Origin: CAYVQE01 sp964454005
Lineage (GTDB): Bacteria > Myxococcota > B64-G9
Length of the DNA stretch: 64,000 bases
Reading direction: 5' to 3'
Assembly: GCA_964454005.1 (NCBI GenBank)
Contig: CAYVQE010000012.1
Location: forward strand, 17,423-81,422
Positions 33,287 through 42,477 of this stretch are shown piece by piece. A program made the translations under genes and the position numbers. Within the stretch, counting starts at the first letter, position 1, and every line of letters begins with the position of its first letter. The notes under the pieces were generated by a model, which worked only from the letters and a program-made list of their open reading frames with translations, made no database searches and was not told the origin of the DNA.

Positions 33287-34234
33287 TTACTCGCGCACCT
33301 GGCTGGTGGTGCGGTTGCGCCCGCCGCGCTTGGATTTGTAGAGATACGCGTCGGCTTCTCGCAACATCTCCTGGGGATCGCGGAAGTTCGCGCGGTGGAG
33401 GGTGGAGATGCCGAGCGACACCGTCACCGGGATGCGGGTGCCTTCCCAGATGAACTTGTAGGTCTCGACCGCCCGGCGGATGCGTTCGGCCGCCACGTAG
33501 GCCCGCTGGGCGTTCTGGTTGCGTAGGATGACGGCGAACTCCTCACCGCCGTAACGGGCGAAGGTGTCCTCTTCGCGCAGGCTGTCGCTGATGACCTCGG
33601 CCAGCTTGCGCAGCACCATGTCGCCGGCCGGGTGGCCGTAGGTGTCGTTGACCTGCTTGAAATGGTCGATGTCGAACAGGATCAGGCTCATGGCCTCGTT
33701 GTGGCGCAGGGCGTAGGCGAAATCCTCGCGCAGCTTGTACTTTAAGTGGCGCTTGTTGAACGCCCCGGTCAGCCCGTCGCGGATGGCCTGCTCGTACTGG
33801 TTCTGGTGGAACGACTCCTCCAGGCTGTCCTGGTAGGAGAATTTGAGGATGGTGGTCGAGCCGATCTGAACCTTGTCCCCGTCGCGCAGCGGTTGCCGGC
33901 TGATGCGCGCACCGTTGTAATAGGTGCCGTTGGTGCTCTCCATGTCCACGATGAACACGCTGCCGTTGGCATCGCGCTCGATGCGGGCGTGGCGGCGGGA
34001 GATGCCTTCGTCCTGCAGGCAGATCTGGCAGTCCTGGGCGCGGCCGATGAACATCGGTTGCTGGTCTTCGACCTTGTACAGCTTGCCGGCCGACGAGCCG
34101 GAGATGACCATGAACGAGGCGGACCGGTTCTCGAGCGAGCCGGTCATATCCTTGATGCCCTGGATGATGGTGCGGTCGGAGTCGTCCTCTTCCGGCTCAT
34201 CATCCAGGGTGTAGATTTCCTTGTCGTCGATCAA
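33287..34234 (-). CDS. FHA-domain diguanylate cyclase (FHA-GGDEF)
   Basis: 315 aa. After an acidic N-terminus, an FHA domain (~50-125) shows MFIGRAQDCQICL, ISRRHARI and ESTNGTYYNG, so it should bind phosphothreonine. A GGDEF domain (~145-310) has DIDHFKQVNDTYGH and an intact RYGGEEF active site. REED five residues before GGEEF is the inhibitory RxxD I-site, so product feedback is expected. It makes cyclic di-GMP from GTP. The FHA module probably ties it to Ser/Thr kinases such as those at 10-12.7 and 57-58.8 kb; that link is inference. Transcription starts from a promoter in the divergent gap. Confidence 0.92.
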   Translation of the reverse strand: MIDDKEIYTLDDEPEEDDSDRTIIQGIKDMTGSLENRSASFMVISGSSAGKLYKVEDQQPMFIGRAQDCQICLQDEGISRRHARIERDANGSVFIVDMESTNGTYYNGARISRQPLRDGDKVQIGSTTILKFSYQDSLEESFHQNQYEQAIRDGLTGAFNKRHLKYKLREDFAYALRHNEAMSLILFDIDHFKQVNDTYGHPAGDMVLRKLAEVISDSLREEDTFARYGGEEFAVILRNQNAQRAYVAAERIRRAVETYKFIWEGTRIPVTVSLGISTLHRANFRDPQEMLREADAYLYKSKRGGRNRTTSQVRE

Positions 34235-34281
34235 ATCATTGCTCTCTGGGCCGATTCACGCGGCGAAACACCACGACGAAT

Positions 34282-34325
34282 TTCGCTTTTTGCGAAAATC
34301 ATAACAGATATCCGGCTGGTTGCAA
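34282..34325 (-). promoter_or_regulatory. Promoter and inverted repeat upstream of the FHA-GGDEF gene
   Basis: On the minus strand, TTGCAA (34325-34320), a 16-nt spacer and TATGAT (34303-34298). Immediately downstream, TTTCGC and GCGAAA flank a five-base A/T run (about 34282-34297), an AT-rich inverted repeat at the expected transcript start and a good operator or leader-hairpin candidate. Confidence 0.55.
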
Positions 34326-34435
34326 CCAGAAAATGGCTTGCGGCCGGTGCTGGCCAGGGGATATCGTACAGCCGGTCGGGTGCCGGCGACCCATGGCTCT
34401 GCGCCGCTGCCGCGTTGGGAGAGTGAGCGAGACGG

Positions 34436-35113
34436 TTGCGACAATTGGCGACCATCGGACGGGTGCTGGTCAGCCCGCTGCGCGGCTTTCGCGATCTGCT
34501 CGAACGGCCCCGGGCCACCCTGGCGGTGCTGGTGCTGATCGGTTCGGCCTGGGCGGCCCATGCCGCCACCCACGCCCGGATCGACCCCGCGGCCCAAGAG
34601 CGAATCATCGCCACCCGGATGGAGGCCGGCCAGGCGGGCTCCGAGCTCAGCGACGATGAGGTGCGCGAGGCTGCCGAGCGGGCCCTGGCCCTGCGGCGGC
34701 TGGGGGGATACGGCCTGTGGCTGGTGGGGCTGCCGCTGGCGCTGGTCGTGCTCGGCCTGTTGTCGTGGCTGGCCTACACCGCCTGGGGCGAAGGGCTGGG
34801 CTATCGTCGCTGCTACCGGCTGATGGCCCACACCTGTTTGCCCTTCGCCGTGCGCCAGTTGCTGGCGGTTCCGGTCATCCTCGACTACCCGGCCGTGGAT
34901 CCGGCCGCCGCCGGTGACCTGTTCGTCACCGACCTGGGCGGCCTGCTCGGCCAGGCTGCCTTTCCGGGGGCCTTCCTGCTCGACCCCTTCTGGATGTGGT
35001 CGGGGGTGCTGGTGGCCCTGGCCGGCCGCGCCATGGGCCGCTCCTGGCTGCGCTGTGCGCTGGTGGGCACCGGGTTTTGGGTTTTGCTGGCCGCCGTCGG
35101 CCAGGTGCTGTGA
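34436..35113 (+). CDS. Yip1-like multispan membrane protein
   Basis: 225 aa with about five hydrophobic segments: residues ~27-45, ~90-115, ~125-150, ~180-200 and ~205-225. The first cytoplasmic helix (VLVSPLRGFRDLLERPRATL) resembles the start of YIP1-family bacterial membrane proteins (P...F...). No catalytic motif is seen. The TTG start has a GAGAG-type sequence upstream, and a GTG nine codons later is an alternative. It precedes the exporter operon by 51 nt and may be cotranscribed with it; a role in export is inference only. Confidence 0.6.
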   Translation: MRQLATIGRVLVSPLRGFRDLLERPRATLAVLVLIGSAWAAHAATHARIDPAAQERIIATRMEAGQAGSELSDDEVREAAERALALRRLGGYGLWLVGLPLALVVLGLLSWLAYTAWGEGLGYRRCYRLMAHTCLPFAVRQLLAVPVILDYPAVDPAAAGDLFVTDLGGLLGQAAFPGAFLLDPFWMWSGVLVALAGRAMGRSWLRCALVGTGFWVLLAAVGQVL

Positions 35114-35164
35114 CGGTCGGCCGGCGGCGGAGGGGCGTCGGGAGCCGGAAAGGAGGAACTCGAC

Positions 35165-36484
35165 ATGGGCTGGACCCCGCTGGCATTGCTGATGAGCGTG
35201 CTGGCCCAAGCGGCGCCGTGGAGCCTGGACGATTGCCTGCGCCACTGCCTGGCCAACCATCCCGATCTGCGGGTGGCGCAGAGCGGGGTCGCCGGCGCGC
35301 GCGCCCGGCAGCGCATCGCCCGTTCGACCTACCTGCCCCAGCTGTTCGTCGAGAGTTCTGATTCGCAGATCTTCATCGGCCGCCAGGAAGCGGTCTACGT
35401 CGACGGCTCCGAGGTCCCCTATGAGCGCGACGCCTACGCCGACGATCTGCACGGCTTCGGCATCCATCTGCGCCAGCCGGTGTTCGACGGGTTGGCCTAC
35501 TGGCATCGGCCCCGGCAGGCTGCGGCCGAGTTCGATCGGGCCGAGCTGGACGTCGAGCTGACCCGCGAGCAGCTGGTGCTGGCGGTCATCGAGGCCTACT
35601 ACCGGCTGCTGGGCCAGCGCCGGGTGGAGCGGGTGCTGGTCGAGGCGCTGGCGGTCAGCCGGGCCCAGCTGGAGCTGGCCCGCGAGCGCCACCGGCTGGG
35701 CGCGGCGTCCAAGGTCGACGTCTCGCGGGCGCGGCTGGCCGTCGGCGAGGATCGTATCGCGCTGGAGCGCCAGCGCATGACCGCCGCCCAGGCGCGGGCG
35801 GCGCTCAACCAGGCCATGGGCCGCGAGCCGGGCGCCGCGCTGGAGCTGCGCGAGGCGGACGGCGCCGGCGGGGTGCCGGCGGGAGACCTGGAGCCGCGGC
35901 TGGCCGAGGGCAACCGGCGGTTGCGGCGCAATCGGCTCGACGAGGCCATCGCCGAGCGCGAGATCGAGATCGCCGCAGCCGGGCTGTGGCCCACCGTCAC
36001 CGCCAGCGCCGCCTATACCCGCCAGGACCCGGATTTCTACAAGGTCTACTCGCGGTTCGACCAGCTCTACCGGATGACCTTGTCGCTGGGTATCTCGTTT
36101 CCGATCTTCGAGGGATTCGCCACCCAGGGCCGGATCGAGGCGGCCGAGGCTCAGCTGGAGCGGGTGCGCGCCGAGCGTACCAAGCTGCGCCGGCAGTTCG
36201 AGACGGCCTTGTTCCAGGCCCGCACCGAGGTCCGGCAGCTGGCCGCGGTGCTCGAGATCGAGCGCGACAACATCAAGGCCGCCGAGCACGCCCTGGAGCT
36301 GGCCCGCGAGCAGTACCGGCTGGGCCAAGGCACGGCGCTCGAGGTGCGCGACGCCCAGCTGGCCGTGCGCCGCACCCGGGTCGAGCACATCCAGACGCGC
36401 TACGACCTGCGCATCGCGCTGGCGGCCTACCACCGGGCGCGGGGCGATCTACTGCGAACCTTCTTGCCCGAGGAACGACCATGA
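35165..36484 (+). CDS. TolC-family outer membrane efflux protein
   Basis: 439 aa. A short signal peptide (to about residue 18, AQAA) is followed by two OEP repeats rich in long coiled-coil helices, e.g. LARERHRLGAASKVDVSRA and the equivalent LAREQYRLGQGTALEVRDAQ in the second half. It should form the trimeric outer-membrane channel of a tripartite exporter. AAGGAGGA lies before the ATG. Its stop overlaps the adaptor start by 4 nt, so the exporter genes are translationally coupled. Confidence 0.9.
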   Translation: MGWTPLALLMSVLAQAAPWSLDDCLRHCLANHPDLRVAQSGVAGARARQRIARSTYLPQLFVESSDSQIFIGRQEAVYVDGSEVPYERDAYADDLHGFGIHLRQPVFDGLAYWHRPRQAAAEFDRAELDVELTREQLVLAVIEAYYRLLGQRRVERVLVEALAVSRAQLELARERHRLGAASKVDVSRARLAVGEDRIALERQRMTAAQARAALNQAMGREPGAALELREADGAGGVPAGDLEPRLAEGNRRLRRNRLDEAIAEREIEIAAAGLWPTVTASAAYTRQDPDFYKVYSRFDQLYRMTLSLGISFPIFEGFATQGRIEAAEAQLERVRAERTKLRRQFETALFQARTEVRQLAAVLEIERDNIKAAEHALELAREQYRLGQGTALEVRDAQLAVRRTRVEHIQTRYDLRIALAAYHRARGDLLRTFLPEERP

Positions 36485-37806
36485 GATGGTGGAAGATCGC
36501 ATTCGGCCTGTTGCTGCTCGGCGCCATCGCCGCGGTGGTGGTGCTCAACCTCGGGCCGAAGGAGGAGATCGAACTCCGCGTCCAGACCGAGAAGGCCCGC
36601 ATCGAGCCGATCACCCAGGTGGTCACCGCCTCGGGCAAGATCCGGCCAGAGACCGAGGTCAAGGTCACCGCAGACGTGGGCGGCTACATCCGCAAGCTGA
36701 CGGTCGAGCAGGGCGATCGGGTCGAGGTCGGCCAACTGCTGGTCGAGATCGATACCGAGATCTACCGCGCCCGGGTCCAGGAGAGCCTGGCCGCCGAGAA
36801 GACGGCCCGGGCCAACCTGGCGCTGGCCGAGGCCGGTCTGACCCGGGTGGCCAGCGAGGAGAAGCGGGTGCGCGGGCTGTTCGCCAAGGAGCTGACCTCG
36901 CGTTCGGCGCTGGAGAAGGCCGAGGCCGATCGGGCCATCGCCGAGGCCGAGGTGGCCGCGGCCCGCGGCCGCTTGATGCAGGCGCAGGCGACGCTGGACA
37001 AGGCGCGCAAGGATCTGGCCAAGTGCACCATCACGGCGCCGATCGCCGGCACGGTCACGGTCTTGAACAAGGAGCAGGGCGAGCGGGCCTCGGGCGGCGA
37101 CTTCCGCGAGGACATCATCATGCACGTGTCCGATCTGTCCTCGATGGAGGTCGAGGTGGAGGTGGGCGAGCGCGACGTGGTGTTGATCGAGGAGGGCGAC
37201 CAGGTCGACATCGAGGTCGATGCCTTCACCGGCGAGAAGCTCGGCGGCCGGGTCAAGGAGGTCGCCAACGCCGGCATCACCCGCAACCAGTGGACCGAAT
37301 CCGAGGTGACCAACTTCCGGGTGGTCATCCAGGTGCTCACCGGCACCAGCCGGCTGCGGCCCCAGATGTCGGCCACGGTCGAGATCCAGACCGCCCACCA
37401 CGACCAGGCCTTGACCGTGCCCATCCAGAGCGTGACCCTGCGCCGGCCCCGGGAGATCGCCGGCGGCGCCGGCGGCCCGGGAGCGGCCGGCGCGGGCCGC
37501 GAGGGCCGCGGGCCCCGCGGTGCGGACGCCCGCATCGGCGAGTCGCCGGTGCGCGGCGGGCGCGACCAGGGCCAGCCGATCGAGGTCGTGTTCGTGCTCG
37601 ATGGCGGCCGGGTGCAGGCGGTGCCGGTGACCACCGGCCTGTCCTCGGATACCCGCATCGAGGTGACCGAAGGCTTGGCGGCCGGCGCGGAGGTGGTCTC
37701 CGGGCCCTACCGGGCGCTGTCCAAGGAACTCGAGGACGGCGCCGCGGTGCGCGTCGCACCGCCGCCGGGCCGCGATCGTCGCCGGTCCGGCCGCCGCGGT
37801 CGGTGA
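36481..37806 (+). CDS. Periplasmic adaptor (HlyD/MacA-like membrane fusion protein)
   Basis: 441 aa. It has an N-terminal membrane anchor (residues ~5-25), a biotinyl-lipoyl-like half-motif VTADVGGYIRKLTVEQGDRV, a coiled-coil hairpin (~95-175), the second lipoyl half KCTITAPIAGTVTVLNKEQG, and beta-barrel domains. A Gly/Arg-rich insertion (~320-360) and a basic C-terminal tail are unusual. It links the TolC-like channel to the inner-membrane permeases encoded next. Confidence 0.9.
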   Translation: MRWWKIAFGLLLLGAIAAVVVLNLGPKEEIELRVQTEKARIEPITQVVTASGKIRPETEVKVTADVGGYIRKLTVEQGDRVEVGQLLVEIDTEIYRARVQESLAAEKTARANLALAEAGLTRVASEEKRVRGLFAKELTSRSALEKAEADRAIAEAEVAAARGRLMQAQATLDKARKDLAKCTITAPIAGTVTVLNKEQGERASGGDFREDIIMHVSDLSSMEVEVEVGERDVVLIEEGDQVDIEVDAFTGEKLGGRVKEVANAGITRNQWTESEVTNFRVVIQVLTGTSRLRPQMSATVEIQTAHHDQALTVPIQSVTLRRPREIAGGAGGPGAAGAGREGRGPRGADARIGESPVRGGRDQGQPIEVVFVLDGGRVQAVPVTTGLSSDTRIEVTEGLAAGAEVVSGPYRALSKELEDGAAVRVAPPPGRDRRRSGRRGR

Positions 37807-37812
37807 GGGGCG

Positions 37813-39093
37813 ATGGCCTGGGAAGCCCGATGGGCGCAGCCGCGGCGCGGTTGGCTGCGGCGGCTGGGGCGAACCGGTACCGGCATGATCAGCGGTATCG
37901 GGGTAGCCCTGGGCGCCCTGCGCGACAACAAGCTGCGCGCCGGGCTGACCGCCCTGGGGATCGTCATCGGAGTGGCCACCGTGGTGAGCATCTTGAGCGT
38001 GATCCACGGCTTGAACGAGTCGGTCGAATCCCAGATGCAGCTGATGGGCACGCGCAGCCTCTACGTCGACCGCTTCCCCTGGTTCACCCGCGGCAAGTGG
38101 TACAAGTACAAGAACCGGCCCCCGATCACCGACTGGCAGCTGCGCCGGTTGCGGCAGCTGGTGCCCTTCGCCGACGGAATCGCACCGATCGAGGATTCCC
38201 GTTCGCACGTCGAGCGCGACGGCGATCGGCTCGAGGACGTCGAGATCCGCGGTACCAACGCCGAGTACCTGCGCATTACCGGCTACGAGATCGAACGCGG
38301 GCGCTTTTTCAGCCCGGCCGACGTGGAGTTCGAGCGGCCCTATGCCGTGCTGGGGGCGGAGGTGGCCGAGAACCTCTTTTCCCAGGGCGCGGCCCTGGAA
38401 GAACACGTCAGCCTGCACGGCATGCGCTACCGCGTGATCGGGGTGCTCAAGTCCCAGGGCAGCTTTCTTGGACGCAGCCGGGATGCCCACGTCACCATCC
38501 CCATCGGCCGTTTCCGCCGGCAGTTCGGCTCGCGGCACTCGATGGACATCGGTGTTCGGGTGGCCGCCGGGATGGAGTTGGAGGCGGCCAGCGAGGAGCT
38601 GCGCGGCATCATGCGCCGGGTGCGCGGTCTGCGGCCGCGCGAGGAAGTCGATTTCGCCATCAACCGCCAGGAGATGCTGGGCAAGTTCTACCGCGAGACC
38701 ACCGGTACGCTGTACCTGGTCATCGTCATCGTGGCCGCGGTGTCGCTGCTGATCGGCGGCATCTCGATCATGAACATCATGATGGTCTCGGTCTCCGAGC
38801 GCACCCGCGAGATCGGCATCCGCAAGGCCCTGGGTGCGCGCAAGCGCAACGTGCTGTTCCAGTTCCTGATCGAGAGCCTGGTGCTGTCCGGTCTGGGTGG
38901 GCTGCTGGGGCTCGGCGGCGGCCTGCTGGTGGCCCACGTGGTCGATGCCGTCTCGCCCCTGCCGGCTGAACCGTCGCTGTTCGCGGTGGTGCTGGGGCTC
39001 GGTTTCGCCGCCTCGGTGGGCCTGTTCTTCGGCCTGTACCCGGCCTGGCGGGCGTCGCGGCTGGATCCGATCGAGGCGTTGAGGTTCGAGTGA
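37813..39093 (+). CDS. MacB-like ABC transporter permease (first copy)
   Basis: 426 aa. The topology is of the MacB/FtsX type: one membrane span near residue 40 (AGLTALGIVIGVATVVSIL), a large periplasmic MacB_PCD domain (~65-290), then three C-terminal spans containing the FtsX signature SVSERTREIGIRKALGARKR and ending YPAWRASRLDPIEALRFE. It lacks the ATPase domain that true MacB carries. It is paired with a second permease that overlaps its stop (TGATG). Confidence 0.92.
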   Translation: MAWEARWAQPRRGWLRRLGRTGTGMISGIGVALGALRDNKLRAGLTALGIVIGVATVVSILSVIHGLNESVESQMQLMGTRSLYVDRFPWFTRGKWYKYKNRPPITDWQLRRLRQLVPFADGIAPIEDSRSHVERDGDRLEDVEIRGTNAEYLRITGYEIERGRFFSPADVEFERPYAVLGAEVAENLFSQGAALEEHVSLHGMRYRVIGVLKSQGSFLGRSRDAHVTIPIGRFRRQFGSRHSMDIGVRVAAGMELEAASEELRGIMRRVRGLRPREEVDFAINRQEMLGKFYRETTGTLYLVIVIVAAVSLLIGGISIMNIMMVSVSERTREIGIRKALGARKRNVLFQFLIESLVLSGLGGLLGLGGGLLVAHVVDAVSPLPAEPSLFAVVLGLGFAASVGLFFGLYPAWRASRLDPIEALRFE

Positions 39094-40322
39094 TGCGTCT
39101 GGTCGACCTGTTTCTGGCCGCCACCTGCGCTCTAAGCGCCAACAAGCTGCGCTCCGGGCTCACCATCCTGGGCATCGTCATCGGGGTGGGCGCGGTGGTG
39201 TTCATGATGGCCATGACCACCGGCCTGGAGAGCTACTTCTCGGATCAGTTCTCGGCGCTGGGGGCCAACACCTTCCAGGTCCAGAAGTGGCCGCACATGC
39301 GCATGGGCCGCCGGCACAGCTCGGCCTGGCGCGACCGGGCGGACCTGACCGTGGCCGACGCCGACGCCATCCGCGAGCACAATCCATACGCCCGTTTCGT
39401 CGGCGCCGAGCTGTGGCACTGGGGACTGGTGATGCGCTCGCGCTACGAGGTGACCCCGCCGCGGGTGGCGGTGGCCGGCTCGACTTCCGAGTTCGCCCCC
39501 AACAACGGCTACGATCTGGCGGCCGGTCGCACCCTGAACGCCTTCGACGTGCTGCACGCGCGCGACGTGGTGGTGCTGGGCGCCGATCTGGCCGCCGACC
39601 TGTTTCCGCACGCCGCACCGGTGGGCCAGCCGGTGGTGTTCGGCAACCGCCGCTTCCGGGTGATCGGGGTCTTCGCCACCAAGGGCAGCTTCTTCGGCAT
39701 GGGCTCGCGCGACAACTTCGGGCTGATCCCGATCACGACCTTCATCGGCCTGTACGGCAGCCGACGTTCGGTCAACATCACCGTCCAGGCCCTGGGACCG
39801 GCGGTGTTCGAGCTGGCCCGCGACCGGACCATCCAGATCCTGCGCCGCGAGCGCGGGGTGCGGCCGGACGAGGAGAACGACTTCGAGGTGTTCTCCAACG
39901 AGTCGACCATGGACAAGGTCACCTCGGTCACCGGCTCGATCTCCACCGCCGCGGTGGCCATCGCCCTGATCTCGCTGCTGGTCGGCGGCATCGGCATCAT
40001 GAACATCATGCTGGTGTCGGTCACCGAGCGCACCCGCGAGATCGGGGTGCGCCGGGCGCTCGGCGCCCGGCGGCGCCACATCCTGTGGCAGTTCACCGCC
40101 GAGGCGGTCTTTCTGGCCGCCCTCGGCGGGCTGCTGGGGCTGGGGCTCGGCTTCGGCGGTGCCTGGCTGGTCAAGCAGCTGGCCGGCCTGCCGGCCGCCG
40201 CCCCGGCCTGGGCGGTGGCGGTGGCTCTGCTGATCGCGGGCGTCACCGGCCTGGTCTTCGGCATCTACCCCGCCTGGCAGGCCTCGCAACAAGACCCCAT
40301 CGAAGCGCTGCGCTTCGAGTGA
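39093..40322 (+). CDS. MacB-like ABC transporter permease (second copy)
   Basis: 409 aa paralogue of the preceding permease, with the same layout: N-terminal span (LTILGIVIGVGAVVFMMAM), periplasmic MacB_PCD domain, FtsX signature SVTERTREIGVRRALGARRR, and C-terminal YPAWQASQQDPIEALRFE. ATG at 39093 overlaps the previous stop by one base. The two permeases probably heterodimerise. No ATP-binding subunit gene follows; the next gene has its own promoter and is a cytochrome. The ATPase must be supplied from another locus if the exporter is functional. Confidence 0.92.
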   Translation: MRLVDLFLAATCALSANKLRSGLTILGIVIGVGAVVFMMAMTTGLESYFSDQFSALGANTFQVQKWPHMRMGRRHSSAWRDRADLTVADADAIREHNPYARFVGAELWHWGLVMRSRYEVTPPRVAVAGSTSEFAPNNGYDLAAGRTLNAFDVLHARDVVVLGADLAADLFPHAAPVGQPVVFGNRRFRVIGVFATKGSFFGMGSRDNFGLIPITTFIGLYGSRRSVNITVQALGPAVFELARDRTIQILRRERGVRPDEENDFEVFSNESTMDKVTSVTGSISTAAVAIALISLLVGGIGIMNIMLVSVTERTREIGVRRALGARRRHILWQFTAEAVFLAALGGLLGLGLGFGGAWLVKQLAGLPAAAPAWAVAVALLIAGVTGLVFGIYPAWQASQQDPIEALRFE

Positions 40323-40394
40323 GACCTCCGAACGCGGCTGGCAGTGTTGATCCTGCGCACCCAGCGCGGTTTGGAGGGGGCGCATTAGCGGTGC

Positions 40395-40423
40395 TTTACA
40401 CGGGCGGCCGGCTTCGATACGAT
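40395..40423 (+). promoter_or_regulatory. Promoter of the cytochrome pair
   Basis: TTTACA (40395-40400), 17-nt spacer and TACGAT (40418-40423), followed by AGGAGGAGG and the ATG at 40461. A good vegetative-type promoter separating the cytochromes from the exporter operon. Confidence 0.65.
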
Positions 40424-40460
40424 GCGGCCGATTCTCTGGCGACCAGGAGGAGGCCTACCC

Positions 40461-41510
40461 ATGCGCGCGATGTGGCTGGCAGCGGCCCTGCTGGCGCTCG
40501 GCGGACCGGTTGGAGCCGACGAGGCGTCGAAGGGCGAGCGGAAGCAGGCGGCCGGGGGTGACGCGAAGGCTGCGGACGAGGGTCCGCCCAAACCCGCGGT
40601 GCGCAACGTCCAGGCCAGGAGCAGCATCTTCCAGTTCAACGTCCGCTTCGAGCCGGGCGTACCCGAGCCGGGCGAGGTGGTCGAGGCCCGCATCGAGATG
40701 GCCGAGGTGCCGCCGGTGCCGGATCCGGTCTACGGCGAGACGATCCCGGTCAAGGGCGCCGTTATCGTGGCCGAGGTGACCGACGCCGACGGGGCCGGCT
40801 ACGGCCTGGCCTACCGGGTCCACCCGTTGACCGACGCCGGCATGTACGGCTTCCACTTCACCCCGGCGCGTTCCGACATCTACCGGGTGGTGTTGCGCGG
40901 TGAGCAGAAGTCGCAGAGCTACGCCGCCACCATTCGGGTACCGGTCGGCATCTGGCCGCTGCCGGGCGGCGAGGATGACCAGCCGGCCGACAAAGGCGGT
41001 CCCGGTCTGGCCGCCCTTCCGGGCGGCCGCGGCCCGGCGGTGCCCGCCGGCCACAGCGGTGGGCCGGCCATCCCGGGCAGCGGCCCGGCCCAACCGGGCG
41101 GTGGCCCGGCCCAGCCGGGCGGCGGCCCGGCGGACGACGAAGCCAAGGGCGGGGAGTCGCCCTTGCACGAGGCCATGGAGACCATGGGCGCGCATTGGGT
41201 GGCGCTGCAGGTGGCGCTGCTGGCCGGGCGGCGGCCCGATCTAAAAAAGGCTGAGCTGGCCGCCGCCGCCCTGCGGCGGGCCTGCCTGGAGGCGGTCGAT
41301 GTGGCCCCGGGCGATGCCGATCACGCCAGGCTGATGAAGGCGACGGCCGCGGCGGTGGGCGCCGTCGCCAAGGCGGCGGCCGGCAAAAAGGCCAAACCGG
41401 CGCTGCGGGCCTACCGCAAGGTGGGGGCGCGTCACTGCAATCGCTGCCACTTCGCCCGGCGCTGGGGCGTCTTGTCCAGCCCGGACGAGTTCCCGGCCAT
41501 GCTGCCCTGA
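40461..41510 (+). CDS. Exported protein with C-terminal c-type haem motif
   Basis: 349 aa. The signal peptide ends near residue 19 (GPVGADEA). Residues ~45-175 form a beta-rich domain of unknown family, resembling a YtkA-like or Ig-like module (VRFEPGVPEPGEVVEARIEM). A Gly/Pro/Ala linker with a PAQPGGG repeat follows (~190-230). The C-terminal helical region (~235-349) ends with a single haem-binding CNRCH (C326, C329, H330), the placement found in cytochrome c'-like four-helix bundles. It is followed by a second cytochrome gene 13 nt downstream. Electron transfer is likely; the partner is unknown. Confidence 0.7.
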   Translation: MRAMWLAAALLALGGPVGADEASKGERKQAAGGDAKAADEGPPKPAVRNVQARSSIFQFNVRFEPGVPEPGEVVEARIEMAEVPPVPDPVYGETIPVKGAVIVAEVTDADGAGYGLAYRVHPLTDAGMYGFHFTPARSDIYRVVLRGEQKSQSYAATIRVPVGIWPLPGGEDDQPADKGGPGLAALPGGRGPAVPAGHSGGPAIPGSGPAQPGGGPAQPGGGPADDEAKGGESPLHEAMETMGAHWVALQVALLAGRRPDLKKAELAAAALRRACLEAVDVAPGDADHARLMKATAAAVGAVAKAAAGKKAKPALRAYRKVGARHCNRCHFARRWGVLSSPDEFPAMLP

Positions 41511-41523
41511 GGTGGGAGGAGCC

Positions 41524-42477
41524 ATGCGATTTCTCGAGTCCATCGCCCCGATCGCCTTGACCGCGATCCTGGCCCAGCCCCTTGCACCGGCTCGCGCCGC
41601 GGACGAGGATGCCTTGCCGGTCATCGGCGACGTGCCCAACGGCACCCGGCTGTACCGCACCCATTGCACCGTCTGCCACGGCTTCGACGGCTCGGGCGAG
41701 GGGCCGGCCCGGCCCACGCTCGAGACCCCGCCGGCCGATCACCGCGACGGTTCGCTGATGAACGCCCGGGACAACACCATGCTGTTCGACATCATCCAGA
41801 TGGGCTGCAAGCCGCGGGGTTGCTCGCCTACCATGCCGGCCTTTGGCGACGACGCCGACGACCTGGCGACCTGGGACCTGGTGGCCTACCTGCGCACGCT
41901 GCACATGCCCCTGACGGCCTTCTTCCCGCGCGTCGATCAGTATCTGGTCAAGCAGTACCACCTGACCCACGAAGGGGGCGAGCGCTTCCAGGCCGGACAG
42001 CGCGAGCGGATCAAGCGGCGCGCCGGCAAGGTCGATCCGGCCCGGCTGAAGCAGACCGTGTTCACCCTGTTCCGCGCCGAGCAGCGCCGGACCAGCCCCG
42101 AACTGGTGCCGCAGCAGCCGCGGCGCCTGGCGGAGCTGAAGAAGCCCAACAAGCTGGGCTACGTGCAGTTCATGGTGCTGGAGGGCCCGCGCAAGCGTAA
42201 GATCCCGGTCGGGCTGGCACTCGATACCAACTACACCATCCACAAGCTGGTGGTGACCCTGCGGGATCCCGGCCTGGCCGGCGAGTACAACCGCCGGCTG
42301 GAGAAGTACGTCGGCATGGGCAAGCGCGGCGACGCACCGAAGTTCAAGACCGGCCGCGATCGCATCAGCCGCAAATTCGATCTCGAGGTGCAGAAGCTCT
42401 ACGTGCTGGCGGTCGAGGGCGCCAACGCCTACGAGCGCGAGGAGCGCGAGCGTTCCTGGGCCGACGGAACCTTCTGA
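41524..42477 (+). CDS. Exported cytochrome c-domain protein
   Basis: 317 aa. After a signal peptide (to about residue 27, PARAADED), a class I cytochrome c domain covers ~35-125 with CTVCH (C48, C51, H52) and a likely axial Met in SPTMPAFGDD. The remaining ~190 residues are basic and charge-rich, with no recognised domain. It is cotranscribed with the preceding haem protein; GGGAGGAG precedes the ATG. Its stop codon abuts the stop of the convergent DUF4124 gene with no base between. Confidence 0.8.
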   Translation: MRFLESIAPIALTAILAQPLAPARAADEDALPVIGDVPNGTRLYRTHCTVCHGFDGSGEGPARPTLETPPADHRDGSLMNARDNTMLFDIIQMGCKPRGCSPTMPAFGDDADDLATWDLVAYLRTLHMPLTAFFPRVDQYLVKQYHLTHEGGERFQAGQRERIKRRAGKVDPARLKQTVFTLFRAEQRRTSPELVPQQPRRLAELKKPNKLGYVQFMVLEGPRKRKIPVGLALDTNYTIHKLVVTLRDPGLAGEYNRRLEKYVGMGKRGDAPKFKTGRDRISRKFDLEVQKLYVLAVEGANAYEREERERSWADGTF

